A DNA stretch of 64,000 nucleotides from Malachius bipustulatus (GCA_910589415.1 OU342632.1:46303341-46367340), one strand, 5' to 3'; shown: positions 22,667 through 32,861, numbered from the stretch's first letter. Program-made: numbers and translations. Notes: generated from the sequence alone by a model not told the origin.

Positions 22667-23392
22667 TTGTTTTATCAGAATTTCAACACAATCAAACATT
22701 TTTCATATTACCTCATCAATCAAAAGGCTACAACGCATAGTAGCATATATACTTCGATTTAAACATAACGCTTTAAAAAATACTCCAAAGTTAACAAACA
22801 ATTTAACTGTTCAAGAATTAGATAAGGCTCTAATTTGCCTGATCAAAATTGCTCAAAAAATGTTTTCTCTACGGAAATTGCTATCCTAATGAAAAACAAA
22901 ACTTTGAAGCATAATAGTAATATCATATCGTTGAACCCATTCTTAGACAAAAACGAAGTTTTGAGGGTTTGGGGTAGAATGAAACATGCAGCTAACATAA
23001 CATTTTCACAAAAACACCCTATTATATTACCAAAAAGGCATATACTAACCGAACTTATCATACGGGATGAACATTATAGACAATTACATGCAGGCACACA
23101 AGCATTATTATCATCTTTGCGTACCAGATACTGGATTATTTCTGGAAAAAATATGATCAAGGGCGTGTTAAGAAAGTGTATTGTATGTTTTCGGACAAAA
23201 CCAAACGAACTAAAACTTTTTATGGGAGATTTACCTGAAGAACGTGTCACTCCTTCACGTCCATTTCTAAATACAGGAATTGATTACGCTGGCCCATTTA
23301 GCATGAAAACTAGTAAACTAAGAAATGCAAAAATTGTGAAAGTATATATCTGTGCATATTTGTGTGTTTCAGCACTAAGGCAAGTCATTTAG
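22639..23392 (+). pseudogene. BEL/Pao integrase, zinc-binding domain and start of core
   Basis: After the deletion, family sequence is recognisable in shifting frames: a NVPEAKK-type block (frame 1, from 22639), the LQRIVAYILRF block (frame 3, to about 22855), then a 185-codon stretch (frame 2). That stretch has the H-H-C-C zinc motif (LHAG ... CIVCF, about 23070-23200), MGDLPEERVTPSRPF and the first catalytic aspartate in DYAGPF (about 23280-23300). A further frameshift near 23360 ends it. The frame changes are single-base indels scattered through otherwise well-preserved sequence. Confidence 0.85.
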
Positions 23393-24221
23393 AGTTAGTT
23401 GTCGACCTGTCGACGGAAGCATTTTTGAACTGTCTCAAGCGATTCATTAGGCAGACGTGGTAAGCCAATCAAGCTATATTCAGACAATGCAACCAATTTT
23501 AGAGGAGCTGATAATTCACTCCAAGAGTTTGTATCTTATATAAATCAACCAAATGTTCAGTCCAAAATCATTGATTTCACGGCTTCAGAGTCAATATCCT
23601 GGAAGTTTATCCCAGCGAGATCTCCTTATATGGGTGGAATCTGGGAAGCTGCAGTAAAATCTGCAAAATTTCATTTACGACGTGTAGTCGGTAATCAAAG
23701 TTTAACTTATGAAAATCTTAACACTATTATAATTCAAATTGAGGCTTGTATGAATTCCAGACCGCTCATTCCTATTTCAACAGATCCCAATGATATATCA
23801 GCTCTCACACCTGGTCATTTTTTGATCCTTTCTCCTCTTACTTCTATTCCTGAACCAAACTATTATAACCTGAATACCCCAATCAATCATCTTAACGAGT
23901 ATCAACGGCTAACTAGGACGCTACAATCATTCTGGTCACGTTGGTCAACCGAATACTTAACAGAACTTCAGCAACGTACCAAATGGAAGATCAAGAATCA
24001 AGAGATGCTGAAACCTGGTCTGTTGGTACTTATCAAAGACCCAGGAAGACTGAGGTCCTCCAATGAACTGGAAAATGGGACGCATTTTGGAAGTCTTTCC
24101 AGGGAGTGATGGTGTAGTGCGAGTGGTATCTTTAAAAACTCCCACTGGCGAAACAAGGCGATCAACTTCAAAAATATGTCTTTTACCGATCTATAATGAT
24201 GTAGATTCGGTTGTAAATTGA
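23393..24221 (+). pseudogene. BEL/Pao integrase core and C-terminal domain
   Basis: The second catalytic aspartate is visible in YSDNATNF (about 23475-23500) and the glutamate in GGIWEAA (about 23633-23653), so all three catalytic positions survive although spread over several frames. A C-terminal DUF5641-like part follows (NEYQRLTRTLQSFWSRW, about 23895-23945). One more shift near 24065-24075 separates the last codons, which end at a TGA at 24219-24221. Beyond this come about 50 bases of tail and the polypurine tract. Confidence 0.85.
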
Positions 24222-24272
24222 TTTTTATGTATATAAATGTTTAAATTTATCTTTTCCTTGAAACTGATAGTT

Positions 24273-24286
24273 TCAAGGGGGGCGGC
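24273..24286 (+). promoter_or_regulatory. Polypurine tract
   Basis: CAAGGGGGGCGG-type purine run directly upstream of the 3' LTR, the expected primer for plus-strand synthesis. Confidence 0.8.
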
Positions 24287-24289
24287 ATA

Positions 24290-25791
24290 TGTTAATGCTA
24301 ATATTGACAAATTTTTTAATTTCAAATTTGTTTATTATGTTATTGTTTCTGTGACAAAATGTAAGCATAGCAACACAATTAATGACATTACGTTGTTAAT
24401 CGCGAGCAGCATTAATAGTTATTTACATTACAAGCTACGAAAGTTCACTTTTAGGTGTGAGGTCTTTTGAATAGCCGAGGCGAAGCGTAGCGTAGCCGAG
24501 GATATTTAAAAACTCCGAGCACCTGAAAGAGCTTTCGTAGCGTGTAATGTATTAAACTTTTCATTCTCCCCTTGCCATATTGAACCACGGATTAAGAAGA
24601 AATGAGTAAAATAATACGATTCAGTGATAACAATGGAATTATTATAAGGTGCCATGTTTTTAACATTACCATAGTAACGACAGTTTTAAGTTATTAATTT
24701 ATGACACTGTCAAGTTTAAAACTCTGTACCGCTATAATTTCAGAATCTTTGATCGTAGTTTAGTTCAAAATGAATTTAATTCAAGAAGCTGCAAATTCCA
24801 GTAAATCTTTCTGGAATTTGTATGTTCCAGAAAGATTTACTGGAATTTTTTATTGCAGTTGTACATTTAATTTTCCATCTAAATAAACGTTAATCAAACT
24901 GACATTTCTACTTTTTTGTCCAGGCCACGAAAGTTTTTCATAGCTAGCAACCACCTAGCAACCTATCACCTAGGATGTTTTACTTTCGCTTTCGGTTGTC
25001 TTATCAAGACAGAAAGTTACACTTTCGTAAAGGGGAGAATGAAATAGTTATTTACATTACAAGCTACGAAAGTTCACTTTTAGGTGTGAGGTGTATTTGA
25101 ATACCCGAGGCGAAGCGTAGCGTAGCCGAGGGTATTTAAAAACTCCGAGCACCTGAAAGAGCTTTCGTAGCGTGTAATGTATTAAACTTTTCATTCTCCC
25201 CTTGCCATATTGAACCACGGATTAAGAAGAAATGAGTAAAATAATACGATTCAGTGATAACAATGGAATTATTATAAGGTGCCATGTTTTTAACATTACC
25301 ATAGTAACGATAGTTTTAAATTATTAATTTATGACACTGTCAAGTCTAAAACTCTGTACCGCTATAATTTCAGAATCTTTGATCGTAGTTTAGTTCAAAA
25401 TGAATTTCATTCAAGAAGCTGCAAATTCCAGTAAATCTTTCTGGAACATACAATAATAATTATTTGTATGTTCCAGAAAGATTTACTGGAATTTTTTATT
25501 GTAGTTTTACATTTAATTTTCCATCTAAATAAACGTTAATCAAACTGACATTTCTACTTTTTTGTCCAGGCCACGAAAGTTTTTCATAGCTAGCAACCAC
25601 CTAGCAACCTATCACCTAGGATGTTTTACTTTCGCTTTCGGTTGCCTTATCAAGACAGAAAGTTACACTTTCGTAAAGGGGAGAATGAAAAAGTATTTTT
25701 CATAACAATCATATATAATTTTATTTCTAATATCAATCAATCAATTATCATTTAAATAACAAATATCTAGAAATCCTACCATCATCAAACA
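24290..25791 (+). repeat. BEL/Pao 3' LTR, split by an insertion
   Basis: The two parts, 24290-24415 (126 bp) and 25691-25791 (101 bp), add up to exactly 227 bp and match the 5' LTR. The 1275-bp insertion between them therefore caused no deletion, and at most a 2-bp (AA) duplication. Confidence 0.95.
24416..25690 (+). mobile_element. Tandem dimer of an AA-flanked CATTCTCC element
   Basis: Two head-to-tail units, 24416 to about 25044 and 25045 to about 25690, each starting TAGTTATTTACATTACAAG and ending GGGGAGAATGA followed by AA. Each unit has a hairpin at its start (GCTACGAAAGTTCACTTTTA ... GAGCTTTCGTAGC), then TTTCATTCTCCCCTT as the inverse of its own terminal AAGGGGAGAATGAAA, and a strong hairpin at the centre built on CCAGTAAATCTTTCTGGAA. 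The units differ by a loop deletion of about 20 bp in unit 1 (near 24815) and a few substitutions. No coding capacity. The class is not one I can name with confidence. Confidence 0.85.
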
Positions 25792-25796
25792 GGGTC

Positions 25797-27080
25797 TTTC
25801 TCCTTCATCGTGCATGACGAGTGTGTGTTTTGCCTTTTTTTTGCGGGGTGCGTGTGTGCGTCGATATGGGTATGTGTGTTTTATTTTTTTAGTAGCCAGG
25901 CTATTGGTTGGGTTGGTTTGTCCGGTCATTGTTTTTTTTTATTTTTAATTTTTAGTTTATTGGGGTCTTGGTCAGCCACAATAGACCTTCGGTCGCAGTG
26001 GAGGTGTCACAAAGGCCCACTCACGGTGAATCTCAATCTAATCTAAGTCTAGGGTTTTGGTTTGTGTATGTCGATGATGGTCTCTATAAATTCTATTGTT
26101 TGGTAAGGCGTTGGGCATAGTTCGGTGTGTTGAAGTAAGAAGCTGCCGAATTCATTGGCTATGTTTTGCATAACTTGTCCTTTGTTTTTGTGGTTTGTTT
26201 GGGATTTGTGGTTCTGTTGATGTCTGTCTATGCGGCGGGGGTGCTGCTTTCCTGTAACTAGTATGGGTTGTTTTTGTGGTGTTGTTAGTTTGGTTATGGG
26301 GTGTTTTGGGCATCCTATCCATTTGCTTGGTGTTTGCTTGCGCAGTCGGTCGTTCATGGCTTTATACACAAGTGCGTCGAGTGTTTCCCCGCGCACTTGA
26401 GGCACTTGTAATCTGCTTCGCAATTTATTTGTGCGTGTTCGTATCGTTTGAATCTGTGGCATTGTCTGTTTTTTTTTTAGATTTCTATGATTCAGTTTTT
26501 AATGTCAGTTTCCACGAGTGCCTTTCCTAGGTCATTACAGTCTCTTCCCTTCATTCGGGAGACTAGAGATGGGTAGTCTTTGTCTGTAAAGTCTTTTTTG
26601 ATCTCGTCGATTGCCAAATACGTCGGAACTTCCTTAATCACTATTTTCAGGAGACGTTCGCTTCTCAGTCGGTAGGTATGAAATTTTGTGTTTGTTTGTT
26701 TGTTTATTCCGAGAACTTGTTAAGGTTCCTGAAGTCGGTTATAGTCTTAATGTAGGCATTATGTTTTTTCCGTTGTTGGTGGTCTTAGCTTCAGTGAATT
26801 TGATGTTTCGTTTGTCCATTTCGTGGGCTGGTTGTGGCCACTCTCTATCAAGTATTTTAGGTGGTGTCTTCTAGTTGGACTTGCTGTGGGTAATTTTCTG
26901 GGCAATTTGTGTTGAGTTTTGTTTGGGTGCGGTTACACAAGTCATTTCTTTGTCAGTTACGTCAAGTAGAGCTGTGAATGAGTTTTGCAGGACTAGTTCA
27001 TTTTCGTCTGCTCTAGTGTTCTTTGAACGTCGTTTATTTGTGGCTCTTGAACTCGGTCCAGTTGTAACGCATTAGCGACA
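25797..27080 (-). pseudogene. LINE ORF1 (Jockey-like gag), decayed
   Basis: Read on the minus strand. 26680-26600 encodes FHTYRL..RLLKIVIKEVPTY, the pre-knuckle domain of Jockey-like ORF1 proteins. 26463-26366 encodes a CCHC pair beginning CHRFKRYEHAQINC and continuing CLKCAGKHSTHLC. After an in-frame stop and a shift, WIGCPKHP and a glutamine-rich C-terminus follow to about 26050. Upstream, NSFTALLDV (near 26990) resembles the usual N-terminal part. Stops and shifts make it non-functional. 25797-26048 would be the ORF1-ORF2 spacer or a 3' tail. ORF1 proteins bind the element RNA. Confidence 0.8.
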
Positions 27081-27179
27081 TTAAAGTATACCTACGCGTA
27101 TATTAACGTTAAAATAAAAATTACGTTATCAAGCAAAAATTGATGACCACTTTTTCTAAAACAACAGCGTGTTTAAATT

Positions 27180-27430
27180 CACGAACGTACAATAACTCAA
27201 GACATTTAAACTGGTTGAGAAAAGTGAGGGACTATCGTCTGCAAAGCTGTAGTGCATAATGGTATTGTTAGTGGCAGACAGTAGATGACTAATATGGAGA
27301 AGAAACAGGGTGGTGGGAGAACGGTGCCCTGGGGTACACCAGCATTAGTCGAATTATGAGTTCGAATAGATTTCCATCCACAACGAAAAAAAGCGTAATT
27401 ATTCAGGACGAGAACGAATATGTTATCCTG
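27180..27430 (-). pseudogene. LINE reverse-transcriptase fragment
   Basis: The minus strand encodes AGVPQGTVL (about 27346-27318), the conserved GVPQGS-type motif, and SFADDS (about 27248-27230), the catalytic FADD box, with the expected spacing of about 30 residues but one frame apart. It is a small scrap. It could belong to the adjacent ORF1 or to a different LINE, since the FADDS variant is not typical of Jockey. Confidence 0.75.
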
Positions 27431-27790
27431 AAGAGGATTTCTTAGTGTGAGACATAAAATGGATTTTTCGAATTTGCCCGATTTTAGAAACTTTTTCGGT
27501 CACTTAGGAAGTCTTGCCAACAGCAAAATGTTTAGGAAACAATTCGCTTTATCTAACTAGCAGTTTTTGGTTATCCGAAAGTTACTTTAACTGAAGTTTG
27601 GACTTATGGTCTTAGGATGGGACCATGCAGAATAATTTACTGCCATTTGAATGCCTTTTCCTATAATCAGTGGACAGTGAATAAAGACACTTTTAGACTA
27701 TACTGATGGCACTACTAGAAAGTCGCTTAGTGATCATATAAACTTTCGTAGTTATAATAATCAACTTATGCATTGTTCAAAATATCATTT
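27431..27790. other. Unassigned DNA
   Basis: No gene or repeat that I recognise between the LINE scrap and the inverted CATTCTCC copy. Confidence 0.3.
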
Positions 27791-28378
27791 TCATTCTCCC
27801 CTTTACGAAAGTGTAACTTTCTGTCTTGATAAGACAACCGAAAGCGAAAGTAAAACATCCTAGGTGATAGGTTGCTAGGTGGTTGCTAGCTATGAAAAAC
27901 TTTCGTGGCCGGGACAAAAAAGTAGAAATGTCAGTTTGATTAACGTTTATTTAGATGGGAAATTAAATGTAAAACTGCAATAAAAAATTCCAGTAAATCT
28001 TTCTGGAACATAAAAATAATTATTATTGTATGTTCCAGAAAGATTTACTGGAATTTGCAGCTTCTTGAATGAAATTCATTTTGAACTAAACTACGATCAA
28101 AGATTCTGAAATTATAGCGGTACAGAGTTTTAAACTTGACAGTGTCATAAATTAATAATTTAAAGCTATCGTTACTATGGTAATGTTAAAAACATGGCAC
28201 CTTATAATAATTCCATTGTTATCACTGAATCGTATTATTAGTGTATTTTTTAACAAAAAAATACACTATTGAGGACGACATCACTTTTCGAAAATCACAC
28301 AAACTCATCAAATGTCCACCGATCATGACCCCCAGATCACGAAAAAGTGGTTTTCCAAAATTAACCTGCCCACGATAT

Positions 28379-29229
28379 ATATACAGGGTGAGTCATTGAT
28401 ATGGGAAAGCTCGATTACACCTATACCATTAAAGATATCGAAATGAACCAAAAAGAGCTGTAAATGGGAGGGTAAAGTGCAGTTTGTAAAATTATTTTCA
28501 GATACACAGGATGGCCCAATATCGCTGTACGCCATACAACTTTGTAATTTTAAATAGGACACCCTCTATATTATTACATTTTCAGATTATTTGAGAAAAG
28601 TAAAAAAGAATGATTTACAAAGTTGAAGTTTGTAATGAGCAGTTTATGAGTTATAAACAAATGAAAATCGCGATTTTCCATTTTCAAAGCAGCTTTTCTT
28701 AAAAACAGCTCAAGATAGAGGAAAACGTCTTACATGTTCCTATCTTAATTTTTAATTTGGTATCCTATCATGTAGCTGAAATTTTTATACCGGGTGGTGA
28801 AAATAATCAAATTTTTTACCACTCTGTATAAAAATTTCATCCATCCAATAGGATACCGCTTGAAAAGTTAAGATAGGAACATGTAAACCGTTTTTCCATA
28901 TCTTGAGCCGTTTTCAATATAAGCTGCTTTGAAAATGGAAAATCGCGATTTTCATTTGTTTATAACTCATAAATCGCTCATTATAAACTTCAACTTTACA
29001 AACCATTCTTTTTGACTTTTCTCAAATAATCTGAAGATGTAATAATATAGAGGGTGTCCTATTTAAAATTACAAAGTTGTATGGCGTACAGCGATATTGG
29101 GCCATCCTGTGTATCTGAAAATAATTTTACAAACTGCACTTTACCCTCCCATTTACAGCACTTTTTGGTTCATTTCGATATCTTTAATGGTATAGGTGTA
29201 ATCGAACTTTCCCATATCAATGACTCACC

Positions 29230-29236
<7 letters not shown>
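28379..29236. mobile_element. Fold-back element with TACAGGGTGAGTCATTGA tips
   Basis: About 858 bp. Almost the whole element is two inverted arms meeting at a small core near 28795-28830 (ACCGGGTGG ... CCACTCTGTA). The same 79-codon frame can be read outward on both arms (minus strand at 28323-28562 and plus strand at 29054), which shows it is an arm artefact. Inner words (GAGTTATAAACAAATGAAAA, CAAGATAGAGGAAAAC) are shared with the elements at 34148-34718, 47655-47830 and 51165-51720. Confidence 0.88.

Positions 29237-29264
<28 letters not shown>
29231..29264. repeat. (TA)n microsatellite
   Basis: About 16 TA dinucleotides, grown from the terminal TATA of the preceding element. Confidence 0.95.
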
Positions 29265-29267
<3 letters not shown>

Positions 29268-31077
29268 CTCCAAAATCACGATTTTTCGATTTTAAAAACG
29301 CTCCTGTAGCTTTATCTTTCAAGATTAGTGAACAAAATTTTGGGTTCTTGTAAAGCTTGGGAATGACTTTAGATTTTCGTTGAAAAAAATTCCAAAAGTC
29401 ACGTTACTTCTACAGGGTGTCCTTTCAAAGTTCCCCAAATCCGGACTTTGAGGCACGGTTTCTGGCCGCAGTTTTCAATCTAGGGGGCTGAAATTTTTGT
29501 GAGAGTAAGATGTCTACAAGGAGTGGTCTGGTATTGCACTTGAGCAAAATCGGCCGAGCCGTTTCAAAATGGCGACCATTTGAATTTTTGGAAAATTTAC
29601 TATTTTTTGAATCCCTGTATGAGCAAGATGGCAAAAAAACTTTCACATCAAGTTAACAGGATTGAAAGAAAATTAATTGAAATTTGAGTTAATGTAAAAA
29701 AATTTCAATTTTTTCCGTTAATAAGCCAGTGGCGTGGGTAGGAAAAGAGTGAAAATGGCTTAATTTCTATAACAGTTTTTGAGCACATTTTTGAAGGAAT
29801 TGAACTAAAATTTTTACAGTAGACAACTATACTAATACTCTTTAATCTTCAAAAATTTCAAGGATCAAATAAAAAAAATGGCGGAGATATTTAAATTTAT
29901 TTTACATGATGTAAATTTCTCTAAAATTTTAAAAACGCTCTAGTAGCTTCATCTTTCAAGATTAGTGGAAGAAATTTTTTACTCTTGTGAAACTTTGGGA
30001 TGACGTTAAATTTTCGTTGAAAAATTTTTCAAAAGTCGCGTTACTTCTACAGGGTGTCCTTTAAAATTTCGAAACATCCGGTCCTGTGGCACGGTTTCCT
30101 GGTAGCAGTTTTCAATCTAGGAGGCTGAAATTTTTATGGGAGGAAGATATTATCCACAAGTAGTGGTCTGGTATTGCATTTTTTGAGCAAAATCGATCGA
30201 GCCGTTTCAAAATGGCGGCTTTTTGAATTTTAGGGAAAAGGGCTATTTTTTAGTCCCTGTATAAGCAATATAGAAAGAAAACTTTTCACAACAAAATAAT
30301 GAGGATGACAATTAAAGGCTTGTCTAATAACTTAACGATTGAATGTAATATTCAGACCCGGGACTGCTTGATTTAAAATCAGCACCAGCACCAGACCAGC
30401 GCACCGTTTTCATCGCGCTCGGCTCGGGCAGGACCACCCATGCAGATATGACTGCTCCTGCCAACCCCAATTGCAGAAAATAAAAACTCCTACAAACCTG
30501 TATTAACAAGATTGGATTAAAATGATTTGAAATTTGAATTAATGCAATAAAATTTTTATTATTTTCATTAGTAAGCTAGTGGCGTGAGTAAGAAAATGGT
30601 AAAAATGGCTAAATTTCTTTAATTGATTATGAGCACATTTTTGAGGGAATTTACCTGAAATTTTCGGAGTAGACAACTACACTAATAGCTTGTAACTCTC
30701 CAAAATTTAAAGAAGGAAATAAGAGAAATGGCGGAGTTATTCGAATTTTTTTACATGATGTTTATTTCTCTAAAATTTCAAATGTTCGGTTTTCAGAACT
30801 CGCCTGTAACTTTTTAAAGTTAGTCAGTGGCGGGTATATAGGACAAGAGACGAAATTGTTAAATTTTGCCAATTTTTTTTTGGTTTATTATATGTAAAAA
30901 TCTATTTTATGGCACGCTTTCAAACGAAATGAAATGAAATTTTCACAGTAAACCACTACGCAAATTCGACCTGACTATTGAAAAATTCAGAAAGCCAATT
31001 TAAAAGGCGGCAAAAATTTTCATAGTTGAATCGCATAAAAATACACTGTTTCTGCGATTGATGCGCAAGAAGGTTTT
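29264..31077. repeat. Direct tandem repeat, about 660-bp unit, 2.5 copies
   Basis: Unit 1 runs from 29264 to about 29930, unit 2 to about 30775, and a partial third to 31077. Landmarks repeat in order: TTTAAAAACGCTC, CGTTACTTCTACAGGGTGTCC (29401 and 30037), GAGCCGTTTCAAAATGGCG, and AGTGGCGTG. Unit 2 is longer because of a foreign insert at about 30298-30505. Units are clearly diverged from each other, so the array is old. No protein domain. Confidence 0.8.
30298..30505 (-). other. GC-rich insert of unknown origin with a small open frame
   Basis: About 205 bp absent from the sister unit at about 29650 and much richer in G and C than its surroundings. On the minus strand it is open for about 60 codons (30509-30324), including LAGAVISAWVVLPEP and WSGAGADFKSSSPGS. 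A pyrimidine-rich stretch precedes the GC-rich part. I do not recognise the protein. It may be a captured host exon or a SINE-like piece. Confidence 0.4.
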
Positions 31078-31271
31078 TTACTCATTTCTTCTTAATCCGT
31101 GGTTCAATATGGCAAGGGGAGAATGAAAAGTTTAATACATTACACGCTACGAAAGCTCTTTCAGGTGCTCGGAGTTTTTAAATAGCCTCGGCTACGCTAC
31201 GCTTCGCCTCGGCTATTCAAAAGACCTCGCACCTAAAAGTGAACTTTCGTAGCTTGTAATGTAAATAACTA

Positions 31272-32399
31272 TTGTATAACAATGACGGCGATATTAGTTT
31301 TGAAAGAACAGTCTGAGGACATCAATGCAACTTGGGCAGAGAACGGACGACAATTTAAAAAAAACCTACTTCTGGTGGCATCCAGCAGACTGAAAGGATC
31401 TCTCCTTTCTGTTATCATTCAAAGCAGCATCAAATAAAATTCTGCGTCGCGCTATTTTACCCTAGACTACAAAGACTGGTCCTCCAGCCTCCGAGCGGTC
31501 CATATTAATTCCACCTCCGGCCATAGCAGATTAAAGACATTCACAAGACTCGCACTCAAAAGATGCGCCTTGATTAAAAGTTTATAGTGTCGCTGTAACG
31601 TCCGGGCCAGGAAAAACAATCTCATATTGAATTTCACTCGGGGGGGTTGGTATGGTGTTGGAGTATCGATAGGTCTCGGTGTTTCTAAAATGAAACAATA
31701 ACAACCGCAGCTTCTCCACAAGGATGACAAAGGCGTTTTTGCTTCTCTTTCAATACGAAAGCTTTAGATGATGGCTTTTCTCTGTAAATTCTGAATATAT
31801 TGTGGCGTTCTTTGATTATTTTATATGGTTTCTTGGCTTTTTAGCGAATGGGCTTTATGCCGAACGTTTTAATAGTCGGGATAAAATATTCAACGGTTTT
31901 TTTTTATTTATCTATTGTTCGTCCAACCATATAGCTTCGTTAAATCTGCGTTGTTTTGGGCCGAATTACAGTTCCATTCATCAAATAACAGATTCGCGTC
32001 ACGAACTAGAATACAGAACTGGAATGAACGCGTCAGTGGAGAAAAAAATCATTTAGAAGACGTACAATATTCAGTCCTATTGCACTTGACGATCGATAAA
32101 TATTCAAAACTCAACATAACTTTCCTCTAAAGAGTTTTTTTTTTAATTCTTGTATTGTCAATGTATGTCACACGAGTATATCAAAGCATAATATAAAAGA
32201 TATGCATTTCTTTTGATCTGGTGTACCAGGAGATTCAGACAGATATTCCCATCCTTGTAACTTTATAATAAATTTATGTGGGCTTCTCCACTGACATTGA
32301 CAACGACAAGTCAGAAGGCTTTCTTATTCTGATTGCATTTTTCAAGAAATAATTTGTACTTTTCTTAGTAAAAAAGTACGAAATATAAGATTTTTCAAG
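31272..32399. other. Unassigned DNA
   Basis: 31300-31740 is less AT-rich and unique in the window; short frames on both strands show no domain. 31740-32399 is featureless. Confidence 0.3.
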
Positions 32400-32810
32400 T
32401 TTTGAAGTTGACAGTGACTACAACTTTATTATTGACATTTGACACGTCAGTTTTATGTCGCAAAGTAGTAGTAATAACTTTTTTGTATAGCTTTTATACC
32501 AAAGTTTTATCTCATTCTGCTTAGGGTTTTAAGATGGGGAGATCTTAGTATCTGTCCTACAAACTGTCAAAATTGAAAACGAACATAATAATTTTAGTGT
32601 AAACAATTAAAATACCATTCAAACGATAGGTCTCGCGCGATCTTCCATGCTATTTAACATTTTAAAGTTGACGGGGACTGTAACGTTATTTTTTAAATTT
32701 GACACAAGAAGTTTTGAGTCAAGAAGTAGTAAAATTAAAGGTATTGAATTTAGATTTTCACCAAATTATTTAAATAGCGGGAGGGTAGTAAAAACACCCT
32801 CACTGTAATC
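32400..32810. repeat. Dispersed repeat, intact paralogue of 5280-6260
   Basis: It contains an internal direct duplication about 262 bp apart: TTTTGAAGTTGACAGTGACT at 32400 and TTTAAAGTTGACGGGGACTG at 32661. The stretch around 32500-32640 matches the two sides of the repeat split by the DD41D element, giving the empty-site structure. No coding capacity. Confidence 0.65.
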
Positions 32811-32861
32811 AATGAGAAAGTAAAAATACTTCGGAATTTTACACAAATATAACAAATTAGG

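Larger units (their letters stand above)
17786..25796 (+). mobile_element. BEL/Pao LTR retrotransposon, full length but defective
   Basis: A complete insertion from 5' LTR (17791) to 3' LTR end (25791), bracketed by the 5-bp duplication GGGTC (17786-17790 and 25792-25796). Order: LTR, tRNA-Tyr-type primer site, gag, protease, start of reverse transcriptase, deletion, integrase, C-terminal domain, polypurine tract, LTR. Domain order and the DUF1759-type gag identify BEL/Pao. Two later insertions inflate it: a hAT-like element at 20069-21662 and a tandem dimer at 24416-25690. The LTRs differ by a single base that I can find in 227, so the insertion is recent, yet pol lacks most of reverse transcriptase and RNase H and changes frame several times. 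Confidence 0.95.
28240..31077. repeat. 2.84-kb compound insertion: palindrome, TA tract, tandem repeats
   Basis: It starts with a hairpin (AGTGTATTTTTT / AAAAAAATACACT, 28240-28268); AAAAATACACT recurs near its far end (31039-31049). In between are a fold-back element (28379-29236), a TA microsatellite, and two and a half tandem units of a long repeat (29264-31077). It split a CATTCTCC copy. Whether it arrived as one mobile unit or piece by piece is unknown; tandem units plus terminal hairpin words would be compatible with a Helitron-related element, but no diagnostic end is seen. Confidence 0.6.
27791..31271 (-). mobile_element. Third CATTCTCC-element copy, inverted and interrupted
   Basis: 27791-28239 and 31078-31271 together match the 24416-25690 unit in reverse orientation and rebuild about 643 bp. 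The break is inside the sequence ATTATT/TTACTC. The central hairpin is complete here (around 27985-28055). Its outer borders are again AA (AAATGAT side on the left; TTGTATAAC on the right, i.e. AA before TAG when reversed). The interruption is described separately. Confidence 0.85.

Noticed and set aside
24416..25690. Assembly duplication as the explanation for the dimer
   Set aside because: The two units differ by a loop deletion and several substitutions, so they are distinct copies; a true collapse or duplication error would give identical units.
24416..25690. PiggyBac-type insertion at TTAA (the target reads CATTAA)
   Set aside because: TTAA is not repeated at the right border, and the other borders are AA without TT.
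25797..26530. Plus-strand hydrophobic frames that look like membrane proteins
   Set aside because: They are antisense to the LINE ORF1; the T-rich plus strand produces hydrophobic codons.
28323..29353. Identical-looking 79-99-codon proteins on opposite strands
   Set aside because: They are the same sequence read outward from both arms of the 28379-29236 palindrome, without any domain; not genes.
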